This document shows, piece after piece, positions 22,607 through 34,051 of a stretch of DNA of 64,000 bases (position 1 is the stretch's first letter; each line of letters opens with the position of its first letter). Origin of the DNA: Metridium senile (taxonomy: Eukaryota; Cnidaria; Anthozoa; Actiniaria; Metridiidae); NCBI GenBank assembly GCA_949775045.1, contig OX459105.1:5180556-5244555 (forward strand), written 5' to 3'. The position numbers were made by a program, and so were the translations under genes. Under the pieces are notes generated by a model. That model saw nothing but the letters and a program-made list of their open reading frames with translations. It searched no databases and was not told the DNA's origin.

Positions 22607-22850
22607 ACGAAAAAACGAAAAGTGAAAGAAAGAATGAAAGGAACGAAACAAAGAAAAAGAAAGGAACAGAAAGGAAAAGAAAGAAAGAGGAAAGGAAAGG
22701 AAAGGAAAGGAAAGGAAAGGAAAGGAAAGGAAAGGAAAGCAAAGCAAAGCAAAGCAAAGCAAAGCAAAGCAAAGCAAAGAAAAGCAAAGAAAAGAAAAGC
22801 GAAGCGAAGCAAAGCAAAGCAAATGAAAGGAAAGAAAGGAGAGAAAAGGA
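22565..22850. repeat. Compound GA / GGAAA / GCAAA microsatellite
   Basis: A GA dinucleotide run (about 22570-22602) passes through mixed GAAA phrases into AAAGG pentamers (about 22690-22738), then AAAGC pentamers (to about 22778) and a degraded tail. The step from AAAGG to AAAGC suggests that a point variant was amplified. All apparent long frames here are low-complexity artefacts. Confidence 0.95.
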
Positions 22851-22869
22851 AAGATAAGAAAATTAAAGA

Positions 22870-23110
22870 CTAGACAATACAAAAGACAGACAAGCATTAA
22901 AGGAGGACTTTTAACAATAACAGACATAATGGCAGGAAAAGCTAACTAATAAACGCAAAACTAAGAACAACTGAAATAAAAGACAAGACAAAAACAAAAA
23001 ACCCACAAAGACAAAGGGAAAAAAAGACAAACCCAAAAAAACCCGCAAAGACAAAGAGAAAGAAAGACAAACGAAAAAAAACAAAAAGACAACTTGTCTA
23101 GCCTTTTCAA
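22870..23110. repeat. A-rich low-complexity DNA
   Basis: AAAGACAAA and AAAAACCC phrases repeat irregularly, for example ACCCGCAAAGACAAAG-like units near 22998 and 23041. No coding meaning. Confidence 0.6.
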
Positions 23111-23114
23111 AGTT

Positions 23115-23350
23115 GTTAACATTTCAATACAATATCAAGAAAAACAGCTTCAATATCGTGCAAGTTATAATGTCTAGCTAAAGCATCAGGTGTGTTATCA
23201 GTGATGTTGTTATCATTCCGTGATTCACTCAGCTATCTACTCAGGAAAAACACTTTTCTATATCGTGTAAGATGTAAGGTTTAGCTAGATACTCGAGTGT
23301 TTTATCAGTATCAGAATCAATACGTGATTTAGCAATGTACTTCGATGATC
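23115..23350 (-). pseudogene. Possible ankyrin-repeat relic, two decayed units
   Basis: On the minus strand two related blocks about 113 bases apart translate to ankyrin-like phrases: NTPDALARHYNLHDIEAVFL in the lower block and a weaker LEYLAKPYILHDIEKCF in the upper one. Each is closed by a stop soon after the HDIE motif. The first fits the TP..LA..Y...DI spacing of ankyrin repeats. The reading is tentative: the blocks are short, have stops between them, and no parent gene is visible nearby. Confidence 0.3.
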
Positions 23351-23360
23351 TGATTTATAG

Positions 23361-23703
23361 GCACGATAAGCTAAAGCCGGAACATGACAGTGTTATTATC
23401 ATTGTAACACAGAAGATCACTGACTATATAATGATGTATTGCTAGCCAGTGTGATAGTTAGTGACGAACAGCTTTTAAAACCTTTGAAAATATACAAATA
23501 TTTCAGTCAAAAAATAACTGGAAACTAGCGAGTTAATAATAGCACGATAAACTAAAGCCGGAAAATGACAGTGTTATTATCATTGTAACACAGAAGATCA
23601 CTGACTATAATAATGTATTGTTAGCCAGTGTGATAGTTAGCGACGAACAGCTTTTAAAACCTTTGAAAATATACACCTATTTCAAAAGATAAATGGAAAC
23701 TAG
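23361..23703. repeat. 181-bp tandem duplication
   Basis: GCACGATAAGCTAAAGCCGG begins one copy at 23361, and a close copy begins at 23542. Each ends with GGAAACTAGCGAGT, the same motif that borders members of the hairpin family, so the duplication may have arisen at an element edge. Confidence 0.85.
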
Positions 23704-23714
23704 CGAGTAAACTT

Positions 23715-23805
23715 AAAAAACCGAAGGGCTAAAGCTCGAAACGTCAGTAAAGTTAAGTCACCATTTTTTACGGTGTTACAAATGTTATTATATTACCTAT
23801 TATTT
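23715..23805 (+). mobile_element. Hairpin-family copy, left arm missing
   Basis: It starts inside the family core (CGAAGGGCTAAAGCTCGAAA) and continues through CGTCAGTAAAGTTAAGTCA, TTTTTTACGGTGTTACAAAT and ATTACCTAT. The left arm has been lost or replaced by ACTAGCGAGTAAAC. Confidence 0.8.
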
Positions 23806-23979
23806 CAAAAATGGTTAAATTGTGGATACTGAAAAGAAGGAGTTCATGGCAGCCATGGTCAAAACATGGAGCTTTTCTCTCAAGGAGACTGAAATCTCTT
23901 ATAGTACATTCCAAGAACAAATTGCATTATGAGTCACGTCAACTAAAAATGCGAGTAACATTGAAACGTGTATGGTATC

Positions 23980-24175
23980 TAAATAAAATTTTGTCTTTTA
24001 TTATCCAACTAGTCATAGACGAGTAAAAATATCGCAGGAGTAGGACTAGATCGAGTAAAAATATCCAACAATATTTTAACTCGTCTATCTAGCGCTCAAG
24101 TAAAACAACATTTTGCATTATAAACAAACAAAAACCTTTTGATTGGATAATAAATAACTTATTAAACAGTTTTTA
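23980..24175 (+). repeat. Dispersed repeat D, first copy
   Basis: About 190 bases recur at 33515-33704 in the same orientation. Shared phrases include TTATCCAACTAGTCATAGAC and AACCTTTTGATTGGATAAT. Inside, GACGAGTAAAAATATC and ATATTTTAACTCGTC are inverted, giving a short hairpin. Confidence 0.9.
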
Positions 24176-24689
24176 AATGTGTAATATATTTATTCAGCGG
24201 TTTTTGTGCGCGCGCACATCGTGGGCTCGAAGTGAACGTTCAAAAATAGCCAGTCACCTTACAGTGTTTATTGAATTTTATTGATATTTAGTTAAAAAAC
24301 ATCTAAGGTGTAAAAGTCGCCCTATATTCTCTGATAAAACAACACGGTTACGGTTAGCTTGGGCTTCCTGTGGATATTCTTAAAATTGGATACTTTCCCA
24401 GAGCCTTCGATTTTTCGTTAGAAAGCTGAGAAGGGCCTGGATACGAGAATGTCGTTTCCGCGTTAAAGGGACTGATTTGGCGGTCTGTCGTTTTAATGAC
24501 AAGGGGGAAAAACCTTTACAACCATTTTCAATCTAACTGCTCTATTTTTATCCCTATTTGTGTAAGCTATCATCAAACATTTCCGTGTTTCAATCCATCA
24601 AACGTCGCTAGAGGCCCGTAAGTAAAGTAAAGGAACGATGTCTAGACTAAGTTTCCGGCGTTCGTGACACTAATGAGATAGCGATGACA
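24176..24689. other. No gene or repeat recognised
   Basis: Somewhat more GC than its neighbours (for example around 24340-24500), but with no convincing frame or domain on either strand. Confidence 0.45.
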
Positions 24690-25130
24690 ACAGAACTGCT
24701 CTTTCCGAATTCTACAGAAGATATGTTTATAATTTATACATGTATTAATGCTAAAGAGACGATGCGAAATATTCCACCAACTTTTCATTATAAAAAGCCG
24801 TGTTTTTGCAGTGTTCCCAATAACATAGACCGATAGCGATGGTCGGAATTGCTCTTTCCGAATTCTAAAGAAGATATATTTATAATTTATACATGTATTG
24901 ATACTAAAGAGACAATGCGAAATATTTCATAAACTTTTCATTATAAAAAGCCGTGTTTTTGCAGTGTTCCCACTGATAACATAGACCGATAGCGATGGTC
25001 GGAACTGCTCTTTCCGAATTCTAAAGAAGATATATTTATAATTTATTAATGCTAAAGAGACAATGCGACATATTTCACCAATTTCTCATTATAAAAAGCC
25101 GCGTTTTTGCAGTGTGCGCAATAAATAGCG
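24690..25130. repeat. About 155-bp tandem repeat, 3 copies
   Basis: CTGCTCTTTCCGAATTCTA starts copies near 24696, 24850 and 25005, followed by AAGATATNTTTATAATTTAT and AAAAGCCGTGTTTTTGCAGTG. The last phrase again resembles the TTTTTGCAGTG element terminus seen at 34052-34337. Confidence 0.9.
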
Positions 25131-25139
25131 GTACCAAAT

Positions 25140-25678
25140 ACAGTCCAACCCCTTGGGGAACTCTCTTTGTCCAAGTGGTAGGGGTGATCGGCGGTCGGTT
25201 TTAATTGAAAATGAACCCGCTTTAATTGGCACGCATAGTTAAAAAGAGTTGTTAAAGCCTTGTTGGTTTCAACCCCGTAATATAAAAGATACGACTGTGT
25301 GATGTTTTTGGCAGCTAAGCTTATTTTTAGTAACAAAGCTTTTAAATAAAAATGACCTTCGCGTTATGTAATCACTTTTGGGCCAGAACCCTAAAAGGTT
25401 CTCACAGGACATATTGTCAACCCTAAAAGGGTATATATCCGGGGGGGACTTTAAAGGGGTACTACCTTTATTCAAGTGGGGTAATCGGCGGAGATTTTGA
25501 AAATGACCCCTAAAAGGTACGCACAGATGAAAATAAAGCAGAGTAAAAATGACCCTTACAACTGGTTTTTGAGCCAAAACTCTAAAAGGACCCTAACAGG
25601 TACGCACAGGAAATATTTTAACCCTAAAAGGTACGCCAATCACTCCTACCACTTGGATAAAGGGAGTACCCCCGGGGT
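25140..25678. mobile_element. CCCGGGGG-family element(s), rearranged
   Basis: A left end (TTTGTCCAAGTGGTAGGGGT, 25164) is followed by a second left end (CCGGGGGGGACTTTAAAGGG, 25440). One right end follows (CACTCCTACCACTTGGATAA, then GTACCCCCGGGG near 25676). ACCCTAAAAGGTACGC phrases recur within. It looks like two overlapping or nested copies, the first having lost its right end. Confidence 0.75.
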
Positions 25679-25689
25679 ATATAGTTAAT

Positions 25690-25869
25690 TATAAGCGCAT
25701 CATGCGTGCGTCTCAAGTTGAGACGACGTGAAATGCACTATAAAATCAAATATTATATTGCAATCCAACCTCTCATAATTGTAAGCCACGTGGCTTCAGT
25801 GTGCGCCTTTTAAAAGAATAGCAATCCTTACATATAGTTAATTCAGTAAAGCGCATGTATACGCTATAC
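25690..25869 (-). repeat. Dispersed repeat E, single copy
   Basis: It shares GCGCATNNTGCGTGCGTCTCA-type and AATTGTAAGCCACGTGGCTT phrases, in inverse orientation, with the tandem copies at 50160-50570. It has no coding content. Confidence 0.65.
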
Positions 25870-26055
25870 ATCACTTTTTTAACGTCTCAATTCTTCTAGA
25901 CTGGACACGTGTGCCCTACTTATTGGGGAGACTCAGACACACACTCACTACCTCTACGTTAATCTTTTTGCACACAACTCGGCTCTCATGTTCATTTTTG
26001 CGGAGGGAGGAAAACCGGATAACCCGGAGAAAAAACCCTCGTGGCATAGGAGAGA
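25870..26055 (+). repeat. Dispersed repeat F, first copy
   Basis: It matches 52833-53030: CTTTTTTAACGTCTCAAT, ACGTGTGCCCTA, CTCACTACCTCTACGTTAA and CCCGGAGAAAAAACC phrases occur in the same order. It is interspersed and non-coding. Confidence 0.85.
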
Positions 26056-26154
26056 ACGGAACACATCAAACAAGCTCAACTAACATAACCCACAAAACAT
26101 AACCTCATACCTTATTTTTACTTGTAACTAAGTTATATCTTTACCATTTTTATC

Positions 26155-27040
26155 TTGATAGGATATTCTTCAGTGATAATGAAGATGATGTTCATGTGGT
26201 TGTTGCTGTTTGCTGATGCTGTTGTAGCTGCTACTGCAGCTGCTATTGTTGTTGTTGTAGCTGCTGCTATTGCTGTTATTTCTGATCTGCTGCTATTGCT
26301 GTTGTTTCTGCTGCTGTTGTTGAGTGTTGTTGTTGTTGTTGAGTGTTGTAGCTGTTGTTGTTGCTGTTGTAGCTGCTGTTGTTGTTGCTGCTATTGCTGT
26401 TGTTGAGTGTTGTATAGCTGTTGTTGTTGTTGTTGCTGCTGTTGTTGTTGCTGTTGTAGCTGCTGCTGCTATTGTTGTTGCTGCTATTGCTGTTGTTGAG
26501 TGTTGTAGCTGTTGTTGTTGTTGCTGCTGCTGTTGTAGCTGCTACTGCTGCTAATGCTGTTGTTGAGTGTTGCTACTGCTGCTATTGGTGTTGTTAAATT
26601 GTTACTTCAATGTTGTGTCTTTGCTGCTGCTGCTGCTATTGGTGTTGTTGTTGTTACTTCAATGTTGTGTCTTTGCTATTGCTACTGTCACTCCTGTTGT
26701 TGAGGCTACTACAGTTGTTTGTTAATGTTGCTTAATCCTGATAGGATATTCTTCAGTGATAATGAAGATGATGTTGGTGTTGGTGTGGTTGTTGCTGTTT
26801 GCTGATGCTGTTGTTGAGTGTAGCTGCTATTGGTGTTGTTAAATTGTTACTTCAATGTTGTGTCTTTGCTGCTGCTGCTGCTATTGGTGTTGTTGAATTG
26901 TTGCTTCAATGTTGTGTCTTTGCTGCTGCTGCTGCTATTGGTGTTGTTGTTGTTACTTCAATGTTGTGTCGGCTTTGCTATTGCTACTGTCACTCCTATT
27001 GTTGAGGCTACTACAGCTGTTTGTTATTGTTGCTTAATCC
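26155..27040 (+). repeat. CTG/TTG triplet-rich region with a 590-bp duplication
   Basis: GCTGCTGTTGTT-type triplets dominate. A unique lead-in (GATAGGATATTCTTCAGTGA, then AATGAAGATGATG) occurs at 26158 and again near 26742, so the region contains a tandem duplication of roughly 590 bases. Apparent frames are poly-Leu/Val/Cys artefacts. Confidence 0.9.
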
Positions 27041-27287
27041 TGTACTTTGAACTGTGAGTGTTTTGCACTTTCACACTTTGAATTCAGCTTTTTGGCGGTT
27101 TAATTAGAAAGACATTTGAACTTTATTTCCTTGATGGAAGAAAATCGTTTTAGATGTCCCTTAAGGTGGCTTTTAGAGTCGAATTTATATCGGCGTTTTG
27201 AGCGCAATAACTCTTCTATATAACAGTTTCTATAGAGCTTTTAAAAAATAGAACAATCTGTCAATCGAATATTTTGTATTACTGACA
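27041..27287. other. No gene or repeat recognised
   Basis: Short unassigned spacer between the triplet-rich region and the hairpin-family tail. Confidence 0.5.
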
Positions 27288-27375
27288 AATTTATTGTTAC
27301 AAATTTCATTATATTACCTATCGTTTATATCAAACACCGACGCAGTCTATATTAGTTTACTCGCTAGTTTCTATT
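27288..27375 (+). mobile_element. Hairpin-family copy, right arm and tail only
   Basis: TGTTACAAATTTCATTATAT, TACCTATCGTTTATATCAAA, CACCGACGCAGTC and TTTACTCGCTAGTTTC follow one another as in the copies at 11091 and 60540. The core stem-tip is missing. Confidence 0.8.
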
Positions 27376-27471
27376 TATATTATATTAGTACAGAAACACA
27401 GGTTGAATGTTTCACTCGCCATGATGGCTCAATCGAAGCCTCTTCCCATGATCTCTTCCAGTCTATATATA

Positions 27472-27838
27472 AACCTGATTCACACTAGCGACATTAGGAA
27501 TTGAAATTCGTTCGGTGTATAAGAGAAATACAGTTACATGAGGAAAATATCATATAGCGACATAAGCAACATACGCAAATACAGTAAAGCATTTCTCGAA
27601 TAGGTGTGAGAAAAGACAAGTGTGGCTAATGAGCAAAGCCCAACTGAGTCTGCGTATGCTGCTTATGCTTATACTTATGTCGCTAGTGTGAACCAGGCTA
27701 TAAGCATAAACAACATACAAAGCCTCAGTAAAGCATTTCTCGAATAGGTGTGAGAAAAGACAAGTGTGGCTAATGAGCAAAGCCCAACTGAGTCTGCGTA
27801 TGTTGCTTATGCTTATGTCGCTAGTGTGAAACAGGCTT
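27472..27838. mobile_element. Inverted-repeat element with CACTAGCGACAT ends
   Basis: The left end AACCTGATTCACACTAGCGA and the right end TCGCTAGTGTGAAACAGGCTT are complementary, and TA flanks both sides (27470-27471 and 27839-27840). Between them a block of about 130 bases (TAAAGCATTTCTCGAATAGG, then TGTGAGAAAAGACAAG) is tandemly duplicated. Related ends, with GACGCAAGC in place of GACATAAGC, occur at 42295-42603. Confidence 0.85.
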
Positions 27839-27879
27839 TACGGGTAAAGTTATTTTCAACGAACACACCAACTAAATCA

Positions 27880-27975
27880 ATTGTATACAGTCGATTTGAA
27901 AAGCTTGTCGTTGACCGGCTTAAAGTCTAAGCGACTAGACCTAAAGGGAGCATGGGTAGAAATCACCGAAAATAG
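27880..27975 (+). repeat. Dispersed repeat G, single fragment
   Basis: ATACAGTCGATTTGAAAAGC, GACCGGCTTAAAG, CGACTAGACCTAAAGGGAG and CATGGGTAGAAATCACCGA match the outer arms of the nested element at 55859-57213. Confidence 0.85.
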
Positions 27976-29144
27976 AATGTGACTTCCATATATGGCGCGC
28001 GTCCGTGCGTAATTAGCTCAGCTAACTGGACAATCACAAGAACAACGTAACGATGCTGATTGTCACACTTGTACGTGCACCGCTCATTCAAATTAAAACT
28101 ATTTATTACTACAGTTTAAAGCTAAAATCAGACCAAATGACTCATGAAATAATACACAACAAAACTACTGCTTTAAAGTGAATTCTACAAGGAAATAAAA
28201 AGTATAATTAAAAAAAAATATGAAAGTCTCACGATGGGTTTGGAGTCGAAGTCACAATAAAAAATTAAGGGTTTTTTTTACTACAATTTCAAACAAAAGA
28301 ACTGACCGAACGACTTATATATGCATACAATCATATACATGATGAAATTCTACTTTGAATATTGAATTTTACCAGAAAAAAAAAAATGCTATTTTTTAAT
28401 GAATATTTGGAAACGAGTTTTTAGTCCGAGTTAGTCAAACAGTCAACGAGTTATAACTCAAATTTGTTTCGTATTTTTACTCGAATTTCAAGCAGAAAAA
28501 GCTAGCAAAAAACCTCATAAAACCATAGCTAATAGTGAATTAAATATTGAATTTTACGTGAAAAATATGCTATTTTTTGGTGTATTTTTTAATAATGTGA
28601 ATACCAGCTTATGCTCAGATTCAGTCGATGAGGTAATTGAAAGTGACGCTCATTTAAAATGCTTTCCTAATTGTTCCATTATATCGAAAACCATCTCATT
28701 TTTAAACTAACCAGTAATTATTTCTAACCGTTCAAACAAAAGCCATTTCAGTCTCGCAGACACCATTTTTATCGCAAAATGTTTCATATATTTGGTGTAA
28801 TTATGTAGTCTTTGTGTTTTTCATTTGTGCGATTTGGTCTTTTTGTTTGACTTGGTAGTAATCTTTCATTTGTGGTTTTTCACGTTGCCGCGATTCCTCA
28901 ATTTGTTTTAATTCCAAATCATTTTACTCATATAGCCTACTACATATTCGCATTAAACTATTTCATAAGGTGACGAATTTCCGCGAATTTGATGCAAAAA
29001 TTCATAAAATGATACAATCTCTTTTACGGTGAATAAGTTACAATTTCTCAAACATTTACAGCCACTATAAAGAAATACTTTATTTCACAGTTTATATGTC
29101 ATCATTTTTGTTCATTCTAGTAGAATTTCAAGCTATCATTTAGT
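27976..29144. other. AT-rich DNA, no gene recognised
   Basis: Short frames only. There are some weak internal echoes (a GAATTTTACNNGAAAAA phrase twice, near 28365 and 28550). No element ends were recognised. Confidence 0.55.
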
Positions 29145-29640
29145 AACACTGTTTTTACGGTGTACATGCAGGCTAACAATTTCATTCTATTTCCAATAAA
29201 ATGCACTTTTTACAGTGTATAAGTTACCAATTTATCTCCAATTTTTACGACAATTTTAACTATAATCTAGTGACACTTTAATACGACATATATTAGTATT
29301 TAGTAACGCTGCTTTTACGGTGTATAGGCTAACAATTTCACTCTATCTTTCTAAGAAAATTCACTATCTTTTTACAGTGTATAAGTTACCAATTTATCTC
29401 CAATTTTTACGACAATTTTAACTATAATCTAGTGACACTTTAATACGACATATATTAGTATTTAGTAACGCTGCTTTTACGGTGTATAGGCTAACAATTT
29501 CACTCTATATTTCTAAGAAAATTCACTATCTTTTTACAGTGTATAAGTTACCAATTTATCTCCAATTTTTACGACAATTTCAACTATAATTCAGTGACAC
29601 TTTCATACGACATATATAAGCTATATTTACTCACAATTTC
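29145..29640. repeat. 162-bp tandem repeat, 3 copies
   Basis: GTAACGCTGCTTTTACGGTG begins copies at 29303 and 29465, with a diverged one near 29145. TTTTTACAGTGTATAAGTTA and CTAGTGACACTTTAATACGA recur in order. Confidence 0.92.
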
Positions 29641-30169
29641 TCTTAAGTTCAAGTACATTTTGCCCTGATAAAAGCTAGAATATCCCCATAAGATTAAACG
29701 CGATAGGATTTGTAATCTGATATACTTTGAAATCTCCCTTAAAATTTGTCAACAAACGTAACGAAGATGTCCTTACCTCTTATACGCGACGAAATTGAGA
29801 ATTTGTGAAAACCGGCGTCGAGCTTGAATAAAATGGCAGTCGCTGGTAATATCAAGTAACAGTTCAAATGGATGAATGAGTGGGCGAAAAAAGCCCTCTA
29901 TTTTGACTAGTATCTTTGTTACAACCCGTACTTAAAGCCGATTGTGTGAAAATCTCGCGTTGTATCGCCTGTCTTGAGCAAAATGACTCAATCTGATAGT
30001 GTTGTACAAAAAGCCACAAACTTAAATATGTAATATGCTTAAATAGGTCGATATACTCGCACTAAATAGGTCAAGAGAGTTCTCTCACAACAGTTTAATT
30101 AGCGCGGTTTATTTGAAGCCCATGTGAGAACAAACAAGGATGAGGATGGTGATGTCACGATTGAGTCGA
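29641..30169. other. No gene or repeat recognised
   Basis: Unassigned DNA leading into the 161-bp satellite; no meaningful frames. Confidence 0.5.
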
Positions 30170-33100
30170 TCGTTAATTTAATGATGGTATCTTATTATTT
30201 GATGTCCTCGGACAATCTAGATGGATATGACAATGAATTGTTTAGAATATTACTGGACTTGATTTAGGCCAATAGTCATCATTATCATCATTTATCATCA
30301 TAGTTTAATGATGGTATCTTATTATTTGATGTCCTCGAACAATCTAGGCGGATTTCACAATGAATTGTTTAGAATATTACTGGACTTGATTTAGGAATTG
30401 TCATCATCATCATCATTTTTTATCATAGTTTGATTATTGTCATCATCATCATCACAATCGATCGTTTAATGATGGTATCTTATTATTTGATGTCCTAGGA
30501 CAATCTAGGCGGATTTCACAATGAATTGTTTAGAATATTACTGGACTTGATTTAGGAATTGTCATCATCATCATCATTTTTTATCATAGTTTGATTATTG
30601 TCATCATCATCATCACAATCGATCGTTTAATGATGGTATCTTATTATTTGATGTCCTCGGACAATCTAGGCGGATTTCACAATGAATTGTTTAGAATATT
30701 ACTGGACTTGATTTAGGAATTGTCATCATCATCATCATTTTTTATCATAGTTTGATTATTGTCATCATCAACATCACAATCGATCGTTTAATGATGGTAT
30801 CTTATTATTTGATGTCCTCGAACAATCTAGGCGGATTTCACAATGAATTGTTTAGAATATTACTGGACTTGATTTAGGAATTGTCATCATCATCATCATT
30901 TTTTATCATAGTTTGATTATTGTCATCATCATCATCACAATCGATCGTTTAATGATGGTATCTTATTATTTGATGTCCTCGGACAATCTAGGCGGATTTC
31001 ACAATGAATTGTTTAGAATATTACTGGACTTGATTTAGGAATTGTCATCATTATCATCATTTTTTATCATAGTTTGATTATTGTCATCATCATCATCACA
31101 ATCGATCGTTTAATGATGGTATCTTATTATTTGATGTCCTAGGACAATCTAGGCGGATATCACAATGAATTGTTTAGAATATTACTGGACTTGATTTAGG
31201 AATTGTCATCATCATCATCATTTTTTATCATAGTTTGATTATTGTCATCATCATCATCACAATCGATCGTTTAATGATGGTATCTTATTATTTGATGTCC
31301 TAGGACAATCTAGGCGGATTTCACAATGAATTGTTTAGAATATTACTGGACTTGATTTAGGAATTGTCATCATCATCATCATTTTTTATCATAGTTTGAT
31401 TATTGTCATCATCATCATCACAATCGATCGTTTAATGATGGTATCTTATTATTTGATGTCCTCGGACAATCTAGGCGGATTTCACAATGAATTGTTTAGA
31501 ATATTACTGGACTTGATTTAGGAATTGTCATCATCATCATCATTTTTTATCATAGTTTGATTATTGTCATCATCAACATCACAATCGATCGTTTAATGAT
31601 GGTATCTTATTATTTGATGTCCTCGAACAATCTAGGCGGATTTCACAATGAATTGTTTAGAATATTACTGGACTTGATTTAGGAATTGTCATCATCATCA
31701 TCATTTTTTATCATAGTTTGATTATTGTCATCATCATCATCACAATCGATCGTTTAATGATGGTATCTTATTATTTGATGTCCTCGGACAATCTAGGCGG
31801 ATTTCACAATGAATTGTTTAGAATATTACTGGACTTGATTTAGGAATTGTCATCATCATCATCATTTTTTATCATAGTTTGATTATTGTCATCATCATCA
31901 TCACAATCGATCGTTTAATGATGGTATCTTATTATTTGATGTCCTAGGACAATCTAGGCGGATATCACAATGAATTGTTTAGAATATTACTGGACTTGAT
32001 TTAGGCCAATAGTCATCATTATCATCATTTATCATCATAGTTTAATGATGGTATCTTATTATTTGATGTCCTAGGACAATCTAGGCGGATTTCACAATGA
32101 ATTGTTTAGAATATTACTGGACTTGATTTAGGAATTGTCATCATCATCATCATTTTTTATCATAGTTTGATTATTGTCATCATCATCATCACAATCGATC
32201 GTTTAATGATGGTATCTTATTATTTGATGTCCTCGGACAATCTAGGCGGATTTCACAATGAATTGTTTAGAATATTACTGGACTTGATTTAGGAATTGTC
32301 ATCATCATCATCATTTTTTATCATAGTTTGATTATTGTCATCATCAACATCACAATCGATCGTTTAATGATGGTATCTTATTATTTGATGTCCTCGAACA
32401 ATCTAGGCGGATTTCACAATGAATTGTTTAGAATATTACTGGACTTGATTTAGGAATTGTCATCATCATCATCATTTTTTATCATAGTTTGATTATTGTC
32501 ATCATCATCATCACAATCGATCGTTTAATGATGGTATCTTATTATTTGATGTCCTCGGACAATCTAGGCGGATTTCACAATGAATTGTTTAGAATATTAC
32601 TGGACTTGATTTAGGAATTGTCATCATCATCATCATTTTTTATCATAGTTTGATTATTGTCATCATCATCATCACAATCGATCGTTTAATGATGGTATCT
32701 TATTATTTGATGTCCTAGGACAATCTAGGCGGATATCACAATGAATTGTTTAGAATATTACTGGACTTGATTTAGGAATTGTCATCATCATCATCATTTT
32801 GTATCATAGTTTGATTATTGTCATCATCATCATCACAATCGATCGTTTAATGATGGTATCTTATTATTTGATGTCCTAGGACAATCTAGGCGGATATCAC
32901 AATGAATTGTTTAGAATATTACTGGACTTGATTTAGGAATTGTCATCATCATCATCATTTTGTATCATAGTTTGATTATTGTCATCATCATCATCACAAT
33001 CGATCGTTTAATGATGGTATCTTATTATTTGATGTCCTAGGACAATCTAGGCGGATATCACAATGAATTGTTTAGAATATTACTGGACTTGATTTAGGAA

Positions 33101-33412
33101 TTGTCATCATCATCATCATTTTGTATCATAGTTTGATTATTGTCATCATCATCATCACAATCGATCGTTTAATGATGGTATCTTATTATTTGATGTCCTA
33201 GGACAATCTAGGCGGATATCACAATGAATTGTTTAGAATATTACTGGACTTGATTTAGGAATTGTCATCATCATCATCATTTTGTATCATAGTTTGATTA
33301 TTGTCATCATCATCATCACAATCGATCGTTTAATGATGGTATCTTATTATTTGATGTCCTAGGACAATCTAGGCGGATATCACAATGAATTGTTTAGAAT
33401 ATTACTGGACTT
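30170..33412. repeat. 161-bp satellite, about 21 copies, with higher-order structure
   Basis: Each unit contains TTTAATGATGGTATCTTATT, ATTTGATGTCCT, GGCGGATTTCACAATGAATT, GTTTAGAATATTACTGGACT and a CATCATCAT-rich linker. The monomer starts fall at 30304, 30465, 30626, 30787, 30948, 31109 and so on, exactly 161 bases apart. Diagnostic variants (CTCGGAC, CTCGAAC or CTAGGAC; GATTTCAC or GATATCAC; CATCAACATC) follow a fixed order of five monomers, and that order repeats three times (from 30465, 31270 and 32043). The last four to five monomers are instead one near-identical type with TTTTGTATC. Two units (ending near 30300 and 32040) carry a shortened linker. Confidence 0.97.
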
Positions 33413-33514
33413 GTTTATTAATATTATTATTAACAATCTGGAAATATGTTCTATTCATGTGTAAATAATATCAGCACAAAATAACATTGCTTGATAACCC
33501 TGCAGACAAAGTTT

Positions 33515-33704
33515 GGAATAAAATTCCTTATTATCCAACTAGTCATAGACGAGTAAAAATATCCCAGGAGTAGGACTGGATCGAGTAAAAATATCCAGCG
33601 ATATTTTTACTCGTCTATCTAGCCCTCAAGTAAAACAATATTTTAATTTGCATTATAAAAGAACAAAAACCTTTTGATTGGATAATAAATAACTTATTAA
33701 ACAG
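33515..33704 (+). repeat. Dispersed repeat D, second copy
   Basis: It is the same orientation and phrase order as 23980-24175, and runs directly into the hairpin at 33705. Confidence 0.9.
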
Positions 33705-33820
33705 TTTGATGTGTAATATGGCTGGATATTTTACTCGTTAACTTGCATTTTGACTCGCCCGGAGGCTCGTCAAAATACGGCGTTTCACTCGTAAAATATC
33801 CAGCCATATTACACATCAAA
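33705..33820. mobile_element. 116-bp near-perfect hairpin
   Basis: TTTGATGTGTAATATGGCTG and GATATTTTACTCG at the left are the reverse complement of the right end. A second, inner inverted pair (ATTTTGACTCG and CTCGTCAAAAT) forms the tip around CCCGGAGG. The arms are almost identical, which suggests a recent foldback insertion or that the second arm arose by copying. Confidence 0.85.
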
Positions 33821-34051
33821 GATACATATATTATTGTGACTTTTCGCTGCTTTAATTCACAGCATCCATAGTGCATTTAGGGCTTGGTATGCGACATGCA
33901 ACAAAAAAATTCGCCAACCTTTTTTTTTGAAAAAGTTGTATACCACCACAGAGAAATTAAAAAAAAAATGAAGATATTAATATTTTTGCGGTTACACACA
34001 GCACTGAAACTTATTATATATAATATTTGAATTACTTTGATTGTATCTTTG

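Noticed and set aside
22501..22927. Lys/Glu-rich and Phe/Leu/Ser-rich frames on both strands
   Set aside because: Artefacts of GA, GGAAA and GCAAA simple repeats.
30170..33412. Calling this satellite a centromere
   Set aside because: Higher-order structure alone does not show centromere function, and the array is only 3.2 kb.
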